Origin: Gautieria morchelliformis
Taxonomy: Eukaryota; Basidiomycota; Agaricomycetes; Gomphales; Gomphaceae
NCBI GenBank assembly: GCA_015179125.1
Contig: WHVA01000154.1
Location: forward strand, 62,001 to 126,000
Reading direction: 5' to 3'
Length of the DNA stretch: 64,000 nucleotides
Under the pieces are notes generated by a model, which saw nothing but the letters and a program-made list of their open reading frames with translations, searched no databases and was not told the DNA's origin. The stretch's first letter is position 1. Each line of letters starts with the position of its first letter. The position numbers were made by a program, and so were the translations under genes. Below are positions 19,189 to 28,753 of this stretch, in pieces.

Positions 19189-20413
19189 TATTTCTCATAT
19201 TCAGGTGCTCTGTCTTACCATTTGTCACTCCATCTCCATGTTCGTTCCAATCGCCATTGTCATGTTCGGCAACCAATTCTCGCTGTTCATGACAATGACC
19301 ATGGTTATGCCGTCAACAAGCGATCGACGTCTTCGGACGAACTTAGCAGTCATTGTTGGGCCTATCACCTCCTCTGCTCGGCCCTCTTCGATGGTGTTCT
19401 GACAATCGGATTGCCATGACCTATGTATTTCCTGCACCTTGTTACCCCATGCCCTCGTTCGCTACTCCTCCTCCGAGTTTGCTCAGCTTCGCCCCTCCTT
19501 TGGCCACGCCTCCTCTATGTTCTCTCGGTTCACCCTTTGCCGCATTTTGCCGAACCGCTATTCGCTGCTCGCACATTTCGCCAACAAGGCACGCCATCAA
19601 ATACGATCGATACCATTTACCTGGCATGATGATTCATCACTAACCCCATCATCTTCTTAAATCCAACCCCTTTGGGTTTTCGTATGGCCAAAGTATGTTC
19701 GCGGAGCGTTCCTTCCGTAGGTCGTGTGGGATCGACCCAGTGGACGAAGGGTCCGTGCAGGGTGACATGTATGTGGGTCCCAAGACATGGTTTCGTACAT
19801 AAGTACCTTCACCACCTTTACTCTCCGTCGTTTCATGTTCTCCCTCTTCTCTCATTCTATTGTATGTTTATTTCATCTATGTTGTATCATGACTGCGCAC
19901 CCCTATCCAACCCTGGCTCGTGACGGCCTCTTTCCTATTCACTGATACCTTACGAGCATTTGATATAAGTAGTTTACATTCGCATGTATATTCCCCAGTT
20001 CAATTATCATACGTCGTCCATCTTGTGCAAACTTGACCTCGCTGTGATCATCGTCTTGAGCCTTCTCTTGGAGATTTCTATCTTCGACCAGCAGAGGACT
20101 TAGGCATCGCTGGTGAGTTCTCATACTTCATCTCCGTTACCTTAGCATTCAAACTATTTTCTGCGCTGTTGGTGAAGGGATTGTCGCTACTTAGACAGCC
20201 CTTCCATGACACCTTGCACGTTGTATCGTCAAGTGCCATGGGCCATTTCGCTATGACTGTAGATAGGGTGAGCCCCTTTCGGGCAACCTCTTACCTTGTG
20301 AACATTCATTGGTTCACCTATTCGCCCAACAGCATACTTATTCACACAAGTTATTTGGGCATTCGCTGTGTTCACTAATACATGATATTAACGCCTAAAA
20401 ACCAATCTTGACA
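19189..20413 (+). mobile_element. L1-family LTR, copy 2, at a junction of two gypsy elements
   Basis: It aligns with the 2612-3884 copy from ATGACGCGTC to the terminal CTTGACA, but the first bases TGTC are missing. The left junction shares ATG between Gypsy-A sequence and the LTR. The left flank is Gypsy-A and the right flank (CGCAC) is a different gypsy element, and no 5-bp duplication is present. This looks like the product of rearrangement rather than a simple insertion. Confidence 0.85.
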
Positions 20414-20414
20414 C

Positions 20415-21316
20415 GCACCTCCATTCATCAACGACATTCCTATTCTGGGGCCTCGCACGCGCTATCAGAGGCCGGATGGCACTTATGAGACATTGGTGGA
20501 CAATCCTGGCATCCGGAGGTTTGTATGGGAACACCTCGAGGACGTAAATCGGATCTTACACTGTTTTAAACATGCTGGGGCGATGATTTCAGGAAAGAAG
20601 CTGTTTCTTGGAGTCCCGGAGCTTACCGTAGTAGGGCACCGGTGCACCTTCGAAGGTCGCATTCCAGATACAGAGAAAGTCGATAAAATCTTGAACTGGC
20701 CACGTTGCGAGAATGCTTCAGAGGTACGAGGCTTCCTTGGAACCTGTGGTGTCATCAGGATTTTTATTCCACGCTTCGCGGAGCTCGCCCTACCTCTGAT
20801 TAGGCTGATGCTGAAGCAAGTGGAGTTTGCTTGGGGGTGGAGGAGGAGGACGCAATGGGGAAGCTAAAGGAGCGAGTGGTGTCGGCGGAAGCCTTATCAG
20901 CGATCAATTATAAGGCACCAGGGCAGGAGGGTACTCAGCATCAAGTTATTCTTGCGGTTGACTCATCCGTCCTCGCGGTCGGATGGGTTTTGTTACAGCT
21001 GGATGAGAAAGGGCAGCGCCACCATTCACGATACAGTTCAATAGCGTGGAATCCAAGGGAGGCAAGATACTCACAAGAAAAGATAGAGCTCTACGGGCTG
21101 TTTCGCGCCCTTCAAGCAAACCACCTCCATCTGGTTGGTTTGCCGACATTTGACATGGAAGTCAATGCCAAGTACATTCGAGGGATGTTGAATAACCTGG
21201 ACATTCAGCCGAATGCAGCGATGAACCGCTGGATTCTCGGGATTTTGCTCTTCGATTTCAACCTGGTGCATGTAGCGGGAAAAGACCACAAGGGGCCTGA
21301 CGGGCTGTCCAGATGA
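20415..21316 (+). pseudogene. Gypsy-B reverse transcriptase (C-terminal) and RNase H
   Basis: The frame starts without an ATG (APPFINDIPILGPRTRYQ). It has the gypsy region after the palm: IRRFVWEHLEDVNRI, SGKKLFLGVPELTVVGHRC and the thumb motif ENASEVRGFLGTCG. A frame change near 20860 leads to the RNase H-like domain (QHQVILAVDSSVLAVGWVLL, ARYSQEKIELYGLFRAL, HVAGKDHKGPDGLSR), which ends at a TGA at 21314-21316. The catalytic palm is missing, so polymerase activity is impossible. RNase H would remove template RNA during reverse transcription. Confidence 0.88.
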
Positions 21317-22080
21317 AGGAAGGTGAAGGGGGATACAGAGGAGAGGGAAGGCGAGGTGGAGGAGTGGATCGACGACATGTTGGACATGGGGGTTTGGGTG
21401 AATTCCTGGTGGAAATGGGGTATTCAGAAATGTGAGGGAGGGACAATGATGGGAAGGAAATGCGGGGAAAGGGACAAAATGGGAGAGAGAGGGAAGGGCA
21501 GGATAGGGGAGGAAGGGAAGGGCAGGATAGGGGAGGAAGGGACAGGAAAGGATAAGGACGGAAAGATGGGGAGCTGGCAGGATGAAAACGGCAAGGGTAG
21601 GCAGGTTGAGGGAGAGGAACAGGGTTATGACATAATGATGGGGAATGACGGGAGCGAGCGTAGAAAGGAGGGCACAAAGGGAGAGAATGGGAGAGAAAAG
21701 GGAGAAAATAGGGATGAAACAAAGGACAGCGGGGAGGAACGAGGAGGGAAGAACATGACAGGAAAGGTTGGGAGAGGTGAAGGGGAGGACAGGATGAGCA
21801 GAGGAGGAAAGTACATGGGAGAAGAGGGTGGGGAAGCGAGGGACAGGACCAGAGGGGCAGGGAGAAGCCAGGAAGCGAACGGGGAGAGAGAAAGGGGGAC
21901 GGGACAAGGGGAGAAGGAAGTGGGGCTAGGAAAGCAGGAGAGGAGGACGGACATTAGGGGAGAACGAAAGGTGAAGAGGAGAGGGCGGAGAGGGAAGAAG
22001 ACAAGGATGGGAACAGGGAGGGGGCGAAGAAAGGAGAAGAGAGAGAGGACGCACGAGCAGGGGGAAAGGGAGTGGGACGG
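21317..22080 (+). repeat. Purine-rich low-complexity linker in Gypsy-B
   Basis: About 760 bp in which the plus strand is overwhelmingly G and A, with few pyrimidines. It includes a perfect 24-bp tandem duplication at 21491-21514/21515-21538. All frames are open for long distances because stops are rare, so the translated charged protein is a composition effect, though the plus frame does connect the RNase H side to integrase. In related gypsy elements a shorter acidic linker lies at this position; here it appears expanded. Confidence 0.7.
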
Positions 22081-23519
22081 TACTCTGTGCAAGGTGCTCT
22101 GCGGTTTCCGGTCTTTTCCCTGACAGATGAGGCCACCGCAGGCCTGCAGATTCTGCAGGGGGTGAAGGACAAGGAGGTGGATGGGGTGTTGAAACAGGTA
22201 TGGGAGTTCTTGGACACAGCACAGAAGCCAGCGGGTATGGAGGAGAAGCCGTTGCGGTGTTTTCTCAGCTACACACGGCAGTTCTTCTTGAAGGATAGTC
22301 GACTGTGGAGGCGGTGGGAGACAGGTTATCATCAGCTGGTTATCGATCCGGAGAAGCGACTTGCCGTTATCATGCAGGCACACGACGAGCTGGGGCACAA
22401 AGGGCTGTATTCAACACAGTGCATGCTTATGGACAAGTTTTGGTGGCCTGGACTGGAACGCGATGTTGCCTGGTTTATCAAAACTTGTCATGAATGTCAA
22501 ATCAGAAATACGGCACACCTTTTTATTCCACCAACGCCATCAATTCCTGCGCCCTTATTCCGCAAAGCATACTTCGATATGGCTCTTTTCCCAGTTGGGC
22601 AGGGATTTCGCTATCTGCTCCAAGCGCGCTGCAGCCTCACTAACTACCCGGAGTGGACGAAGGTGAAGAGAGAGACGGGGGTGGCTGTGGGGAGGTTTAT
22701 TTTTGAGAGTGTGTTGTGCAGGTGGGGAGGGGTGGAGACGATCGTCACGACAATGGGGTTCCTATTGTCGCTGGACTCGAGTGGCTTAGCAAAACTTACC
22801 ATATCAATCACATTCGCATCTCACCGTATAACAAGCAGGCCAACGGCATCGTGGAACGCAGCCATCGAACGATCCGGGAGTCCATCATCAAGTCATGCGA
22901 TGGGGACCCAACGCGCTGGCCAGCAGTCGCACCCTTCGCATTCTGGGCAGACCGCGTCACTGTCAGAAAAGTGACAGGTTATTCCCCGTTCTACATGGTC
23001 CATGGGGTAGAGGCAGTCTTACCTTTTGATCTGGCTGAGGTGACATTCCTCGTGCCCAAGATGGACAAACCACTCACGGAGTTGGAGTTGATTGCAGTCG
23101 GTGCCCGGCAACTCGAGAAACGTGATGATGACCTGGCAGAAATTCATAAACGGGTTTTGAAGGCACATTACTCATCAATCACACAGTTTGAGAAGGATCA
23201 CGCACATACCATCCGCAACTATGACTTCACGCCCGGCGCTCTTGTGTTGGTCCGAAATACACGCATGGAAAATGATCACTCGAGGAAGTCGAAGCCGTGC
23301 TATCTTGGGCCGTTGATCGTGGTCAGAAGAACACATAATGGTGCCTATATCCTGGCAGAACTCACAGGGGCCGTCACAAAACTCCCGTTTGCAGCTTTTC
23401 GCCTCATCCCCTACTGTCCACGTTTGCGATCCCACATCAATGTGATGACAGTTATTGACCCTGCTGACGTACCTGCTGATGAGGAAGTGGAGGAGGTGGT
23501 GGATGGGGAGGAGGGGTAG
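22081..23519 (+). pseudogene. Gypsy-B integrase
   Basis: The HHCC zinc-binding domain is present (HDELGHKGLYSTQCMLMDKF ... CHECQ). The first catalytic Asp is probably in RKAYFDMALFPVG. A one-base loss at about 22745, just before the second Asp (expected IVTDNGVPIV), shifts the frame, and reading resumes at 22716-23519. The catalytic Glu lies in NGIVERSHRTIRES. The C-terminal part (DFTPGALVLVRNT, YLGPLIVVRR) is the SH3-like DNA-binding tail, and the last residues are acidic (EEVEEVVDGEEG). No chromodomain is seen. The enzyme would insert cDNA into the host chromosome; this copy is frameshifted. Confidence 0.87.
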
Positions 23520-23553
23520 GGAGTGTCCGGTTCTTTCGAGGGGTGGGAGGAGA

Positions 23554-23860
23554 TGTAAGACAGCTGTGCTGTCTAGTTGCGGATGATGCGTACACAAGCA
23601 CCCACACACAGCTGCGGATTGTGGACAAGCATCACTTGTCCACTGTCCACTCTTGTCCACTGTCCACATAGCTTATGCACGTCATGTCCACTGTTCCTTA
23701 AGAACCACATTATTCTTAGATCTCTTTGTTCTCACAGACTATAAGTAGTACAAGTTTCCACCGAATAGATCCATCTTTTCGAGGCCCCTTCTCACTCACA
23801 GAACTTCTCTTCTAAAAGTCATACTCTTCGAGTGTCACCAGGCCTGAACGAAGCATTACA
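23554..23860 (+). repeat. Gypsy-B 3' LTR
   Basis: It begins TGTAAGACAGCTGTGC directly after the polypurine tract and ends GAAGCATTACA, giving 5-bp inverted termini and 307 bp. A clustered CTTGTCCACTGTCCAC direct repeat lies inside (about 23630-23690). Confidence 0.7.
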
Positions 23861-24241
23861 GCAGTTGGAAAGTCATATGGCGGAGTCAGAGGAGTGTTTT
23901 CTTAAAGAGTTTTTGGACAAAACAAATAATGGTTCGCTATCCACGTCGAACGTCTGTTCATAGCCAGAAAGATTCAGAATAGGAGTGAGCGAAAAAGTGA
24001 CACCCAGTGGAAGGACTGAGATGTAATATAGTGGTCCAATCGCCGTGTTCGGGACGTAACCCAAGGATAGCAGCGAGGATTATTGAGCAGCGATATGGAG
24101 GATTCAGAGTAGTGATTCTCGATAGGCTTTACTGAGGGAGGTAATGGTTTGCCATCCACATCAAATGTCTGTACGTAACCAGAAAGATTCAGGAATAGTG
24201 GGCAAAGGAGTAACACCTGGTGGAAGGAGCTTAAGGGGGAG
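23861..24241 (-). repeat. Two diverged ~145-bp tandem units encoding an NLSGY...FDVD motif
   Basis: Two units (about 23876-24020 and 24092-24230) share TATGG.GGA.TCAGAG.AGTG and CCAGAAAGATTCAG blocks. Read on the minus strand both give NLSGYxQTFDVDxxPL, so this may be a remnant of a repeat-containing protein gene. No family is recognised. The right end has a TTAAGGGGGA tract that could be a polypurine tract for the following LTR. Confidence 0.45.
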
Positions 24242-24515
24242 TGTTGGAGTCGGTGCTGGTAAGCTTGGGATGCAGGGTTGGGTTAGACCTGCTGGACATG
24301 GACTAAGAGAGGATTAGTAGTCTCGGTCAAGCTCGACCAAGACTGTATATATATCAGTCTAATACCTAGTAGCACCTCAGTGAATCACCTATTCACTAAG
24401 GTACGTGTGATTCTCTTGTATGCCCAGATACACCAATGCTCGTTGTTCCTTAGCTTGTCTGTATCTAGGTATAGTAATAGTACTTGCTCAGTGAATCACC
24501 TATTCACTGAGCTCA

Positions 24516-26502
24516 TAGTGGTCTCCCAGGTCGAGCTTAAGCCCGGGCTGAGCCCGAGCCCGGCCCTGGAAAGCCCAAGCCGAGCCCGGCCCAAGCCTCA
24601 AAAAGCCCACTGGAAGGGCCGGGCTTGAGATCTGGGAAGCCCAAGCCCGGCCCTTAAGCCCGAGGCTTTTGGGTGGGAACCTCGATCGTTGCCGCCATCG
24701 AGGATCGCCGTCCAAAACTAGATACATATGTACTCTATCTACCAAAAATGTATCTACCGGGTACCCAAATCCTAATACACGAAATTTCTTGCTTTCCTCC
24801 ACCACACCCATCCTCCAATGCGTCCCATGGTCGTAGATAGCACTGATGACGAGGTTGATCCTGCACCAATTAAAAGCCTCCGGCATCTACCCTCATGGCC
24901 AACACCAGGGCGTGTTCCCGCTACAGATGATGCACCAAGACCCCATGAGCCTCTATCACGGCTTGGGATCACTTGAGAACACTTCTCCACTGCAAATGGG
25001 TGCAGTGGAGAATCCGGATATAAGGAACGCCAATGTTTTAATCCCTTACCACCCCTCAGTGAACATATATTTGACTCTCTTCCGGATGCTATTGAAGAGC
25101 ATCCTGATTACCATCTGTCCCGTTCTTCTCTTCCGGCCCAGACACGGAGAGGGCATTGCACAGTATGCTTTTGGAAGGGGTACTCCAGGACCATCCTCTG
25201 CCTTCGGCCATGTATTCGGAGGCGGGCCCATATTGGGCGTGTTCCTCGCCCAATGATCATCATCATCACGAACAGCGTCTGTCCCCGTACTCCGTATTCG
25301 GGCTTCATCCTCCCTCACAGTTCCACCCGGCGGGCCCACAGCCTGCGTATGCGGAGTCGTCGTTCCAGGCTTCATGGAGACAGTCTCCCGTGCGGGAACT
25401 CCTGTTTGACGTACATGCTCCTGCTGGGGACACGGCGGGGGCACCAACATGGCCTCCTCAGATCTCACAGCCGGATCCGATTTTGTGGCCGTCAAATCCT
25501 CTCCACAGCTTTCCAACGCCTGTTGCGTTTGACTCTGGGCATGGACCTAGCACCCCTCCATCGTACTTACCCCCGACGCGGAGCAACGGCAGAATTTCGC
25601 CTTCTCCCTACCCCGGTAACGTGCTGGTGAATCAGCAGGTCCCCCAGACGCATATCACCTCCCAGTCGCACTTTGCCACGCGCAGCGACAGAACAGACCG
25701 TACCAACAGCGACCAGCTGTCCATCCTGGGGGGCGGAGGAATCTGGATACCCGAAACGCGGCCCGGGGCATTCACTTTACATGCTCTGACGGGTGAGCTT
25801 CCCCCAAGCCCGAGTCGTGCGCCTGAATATTCGACTTCGGTCAACATTCTCGACATTCCCATTCAAGCGTTCCCCTCCTCCCCTGCCTCCCCCGCCGCCT
25901 CCTCCCCTCCTCCCGATGCGGCGCCCTCGTGTGGCATGGATTTTCTGCCAAAAACGTAAGATTGCATGTAGATGGAAAGGGTACTGAGGGGAATGAGAAA
26001 TATCCATGCAAGTGAGTTAAGCTCAAACGCTCTTAAACTTATTATAACTACATAGGAGCTGACAAATCACTATTATCTTTGTGTGGTCAGTGTGCGCGAC
26101 GTGGCATCAAATGCCAACGGCTCACTAAGTCTCAGCGGGGTAAGGAGGCGGACGAGGTGAGGATGAGGGGGCGAGAGAAGATGTGCGCAATTCTCGGAGC
26201 GCCTCGTCCGCGGGCGCGACCCAACAGTGACGAGATTGTTCTCTGAGAAGGGGGCAGTCATGGTAGCATCGTGGTAACGGGGCTAACAGGCAGCGCTATG
26301 ATTAGGTGTCCATATACCCTCACACCATATATACATTTATCGAAAAATTCCCTCCCTCACAGGCCCGGGCTTTAGCCCGGCCGAGCCCGAGCCCGGCCCG
26401 AGCCCTCGTCCTGGGCCGGGCTTCAATTTTGGGGAGCCCGAGCCCTCAAAAGCCCGGCCCTGACCCGGGCTTTCGAGCCCGGCCCGAGCCCGGAGAACAC
26501 TA
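24516..26502. mobile_element. Non-autonomous hAT-like element with captured gene sequence
   Basis: The ends are inverted: TAGTGGTCTCCCAGG on the left and TAGTGTTCTCCGGGC on the complement of the right. Each is followed inward by 130-170 bp of GC-rich subterminal words (GAGCCCGGCCCGAGCC type) in inverted arrangement. The 8-bp sequence TGAGCTCA flanks both sides (24508-24515, 26503-26510). A YAGNG terminus with an 8-bp duplication is the hAT signature. No transposase (RNase H-fold or hATC motif) is visible inside the 1987 bp. Instead the interior holds a proline-rich ORF and cysteine clusters resembling a fungal zinc-cluster regulator. Confidence 0.85.
25156..26250 (+). pseudogene. Zn2Cys6 transcription-factor-like sequence inside the hAT-like element
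   Basis: A 267-residue frame (25156-25959) rich in Pro, Ser and His (PNDHHHHEQRLSPYSVFGLH; a PSSPASPAASSPPPDAAPS stretch) resembles the disordered regions of fungal regulators. Immediately after it, in the neighbouring frame, is WIFCQKRKIACRWKG. After an AT-rich intron-like gap comes CGQCARRGIKCQRLTK (about 26081-26128), with Arg-rich coding to a stop at 26244. Together these look like the CxxCxRxKxxC and CxxCxxxxxxC halves of a Zn2Cys6 DNA-binding domain, with the first cysteine missing and a frameshift near 25920. It is probably a captured host gene fragment; it is unlikely to be functional. Confidence 0.6.
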
Positions 26503-26545
26503 TGAGCTCATCTGTATCTAGCTACTGTGCATAACCGCTACAACA

Positions 26546-27300
26546 CTACCTCTCCGACAGTCTTGATCATGAGCAAGGCCACCATCCGCCTTCTCCTCCT
26601 GTGGCGTATCCGAGCTTCTATCAGGGTTTGTTCACGATTCATGACGAGTCGGCGTTGCGCGACTTGCGCCCACACCCACACACTTTGTCAGCGAAGGAAA
26701 TTTCAAGTGCAGATTACAGAGCGTTCGGCTCGATTCGATAATGATCTCACGCAAAAAAAGATCAGGTAATGTCTGGGTTGCAGATTTTGTAACTTCTCCA
26801 GATCAGATTTTCGTGGTCTGGTTACCGAACGCGCCCTAACGCTCTTTATCTTTCCTGCGGACTATTCGGCTTTTCGTAACATCCCACATCACACCGCTCT
26901 TTTGCATGTCACGGACCAAGGATTCTCTTTAGAGACTGTTCATGTAATATAATGGTAATAAGTGTATCTGTCTTCTACCCAATAATCCTTCTATCATCTG
27001 GCCCCCTCGGTGTTGGCCCGGACACCCAGTTGGTACCCACGACGGCCGACACGTTCATGTCTGCCGGAGGAGTCATTTCATACGACGAGTTGACGACTCG
27101 GCCCAACGCCTATCCTACTCATGCAATCAAAGGTACGCAGTCTTGTCACTGTACTCAGAGAGATCAAGGCTGACATACTTCGGCCAGCGGCACATCTGCC
27201 AAGTGGTAGCAACGAGGTAGGAACAGCCTATCGACTCCAAAAAGAAATTTTGGTACCGTATCAGACGGTCCAAGGACCTGCGCACATTGTAGATGAGGAG
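26546..27300. other. Region with exon-like fragments, unrecognised
   Basis: Two short stretches look coding: about 26571-26700 (PPVAYPSFYQGLFTIHDESA in one frame) and about 27001-27130 (ADTFMSAGGVISYDELTTRP), the latter ending at a GTACGC donor-like site. Neither matches a family I know and no gene model can be built. Confidence 0.3.
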
Positions 27301-27312
27301 GCGACTGCCGCC

Positions 27313-27349
27313 ATGTACTCACTGGTATGCGGCATACCAGTGAGTACAT
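27313..27349. repeat. Perfect 18-bp inverted repeat with 1-nt spacer
   Basis: ATGTACTCACTGGTATGC is followed by one G and then its exact reverse complement. Partly complementary GACTGCC and GGCAGTC extend the pairing outside. Both strands therefore encode the same MYSLVCGIPVST string. Confidence 0.9.
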
Positions 27350-27668
27350 CGTGGCAGTCATGGAGAGTGAGTTTAAAATTGACTACATTGACGACCCTGG
27401 CAGATCAACCTCCAACCATCACCTAAAACAAAAAATCACGACGGTGAAATGTGGAATACCACTTATATTTCCCCCGCCGGGACTGCTGTTCTGGCGCAGT
27501 CCGATGGTAGCGCCAGACTCCATCCAGCACGGCAAACCACAGTGCGCTCGAAGGCGCCACGCCGTCGCGTTCGGCCTGAGCGGCTGCTCAGCCCTATCGA
27601 TATAATTGCCAATGCTGGCAGCGAGTGCAACTATATAGATAAGAAGGATAGAGGAAGGACAAACAGAG

Positions 27669-27893
27669 ATGTCCCAACCGACCATTATCAACACCGAGGC
27701 GAGAATGCTGCTTGCCAGCAGATTCAGGACACGCTGCCCACACTCCCCGTGCCGGAACCCAACCTCCTACTACGTGAGGCCCGAGGGCCTTGCTGAACAC
27801 CTAACAAGCTGCAGCGCCGGGCCAGGCATACCACCTCCGAGCTATGAAGTAGCAAAGCAGTTGGCTCATGAGCGGATGGCGGAGCTGGTCTGA
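27669..27893 (+). CDS. Small C2HC-like zinc-finger ORF, 74 aa
   Basis: The ATG lies in a purine context (CAGAGATGTCC) and the frame ends at TGA 27891-27893. The sequence includes CPHSPCRN followed by an aromatic stretch and LAEHLTSC. This spacing (Cys-x4-Cys-x16-His-x3-Cys) resembles a C2HC/C2H2-type zinc finger, and the remainder (PGIPPPSYEVAKQLAHERMA) is compatible with a short helical tail. It might be a complete small gene or one exon. No family is recognised, and the opposite strand is also partly open. Confidence 0.35.
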   Translation: MSQPTIINTEARMLLASRFRTRCPHSPCRNPTSYYVRPEGLAEHLTSCSAGPGIPPPSYEVAKQLAHERMAELV

Positions 27894-28680
27894 TATGACC
27901 AGGAGGTGTTTCGACATATGTATGAGGGAGCGGTGTGGAGGATTCTCCATGCAAGCTGATGTAGATGAGCGTGGAGGTCTGGGTTGCCATCGACCATTGA
28001 TACGATGGATGTTGGGACTTTATAGAGACAAGATGGTATACACGTGTAAATTTGTCTGGTCTTGGCCGAGATCAGTAACCTGTATAAGTATGTGGTTCCG
28101 ATCCGGCAGCGTCCATTCGAGATTGCCCGCCGTCCTTTGTTGCCGTGAAGAGATGAGCTCGGGTGATTGAGCTAATACTTAATCACTTGAGTGCAGTAAA
28201 GTAACTCGCTAGAGGAAACATGGTACTACTGTACCTGTATATAAGTTATTTAACAGGTCATTCTATTGATAGTAGTATAGGTCAACTGAGACTCCTCAGC
28301 GACTTTAAAGCAAGTAGGTGTCCATATGGTATGAATACGATGAATGGATTACATTGGTCAAGCAAAGGTCATCCCATGTCAAACATATTCATATCATTCA
28401 TCATCTGAAGAGTTGTTTCCAGGGTTTTTTTTTTCCTGGGGGTAATATCACGTGATGCATGGCCGCCGTCCATGTGCGTCTCTGGAGATGCTAGCGTTGA
28501 GCCGACTGCTATAAGCGGGAGGCGGAAGTCGTGTTCTGAGCATTATCCTTCTCGATCTCGACAGACACGCATATTGTTGGGGTGATGGTCACCTGAGCCT
28601 GTTAGCCGGTGCCGTCTCGCCCGTCGCTCCAGGCCTCGCCCTTTGTGACGTTCCATCCCACTTGTCGGCGACAAGTCCAT
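27894..28680. other. Non-coding stretch upstream of the ligase gene
   Basis: No recognisable gene or repeat. A T-run at 28422-28433 and A/T-rich segments are present, and the right end merges into the promoter of the adenylate-forming enzyme gene. Confidence 0.4.
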
Positions 28681-28690
28681 CTGCCTAGTG

Positions 28691-28697
28691 TATATAA
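28691..28697 (+). promoter_or_regulatory. TATA box of the adenylate-forming enzyme gene
   Basis: TATATAAGGG lies 63 bp upstream of the ATG at 28754, with a CCAAT at about 28710 and a favourable CCGCCATGCC start context. The spacing fits a transcription start near 28720. Confidence 0.6.
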
Positions 28698-28753
28698 GGG
28701 ACGTGCGCATCCAATGACGTTGAACGTCCAAAGCTTGCCTCTCACCGCCCGCC

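Larger units (their letters stand above)
20414..23860 (+). mobile_element. Gypsy-B, 3' half with 3' LTR
   Basis: A second gypsy family, unlike Gypsy-A/E. It enters in the middle of reverse transcriptase at 20415, continues through RNase H, a purine-rich linker and integrase to a stop at 23519, then a polypurine tract (GAGGGGTGGGAGGAGA, 23538-23553) and a 3' LTR. The 5' half is missing; its place is taken by the L1-family LTR. Confidence 0.88.
24242..26545 (+). repeat. LTR (TGTTGG...ACAACA) split by a hAT-like element
   Basis: The sequence 24242-24515 continues at 26511-26545 once the hAT-like element and one 8-bp target copy are left out. Together they form a 309-bp LTR with inverted ends TGTTG/CAACA. 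A TATA box (TGTATATATATCAG, about 24340) is present, and so are two copies of an imperfect palindrome, CTCAGTGAATCACCTATTCAC (24377 and 24487). The outer flanks (GGGAG, CTACC) do not match, so it is a 3' LTR or a rearranged copy rather than a clean solo LTR. Confidence 0.65.

Noticed and set aside
21071..22398. Long overlapping ORFs on both strands (278, 154, 266 and 257 aa)
   Set aside because: They arise because a purine-only tract contains few stop codons; the translations are low-complexity and overlap real RNase H and integrase codons.
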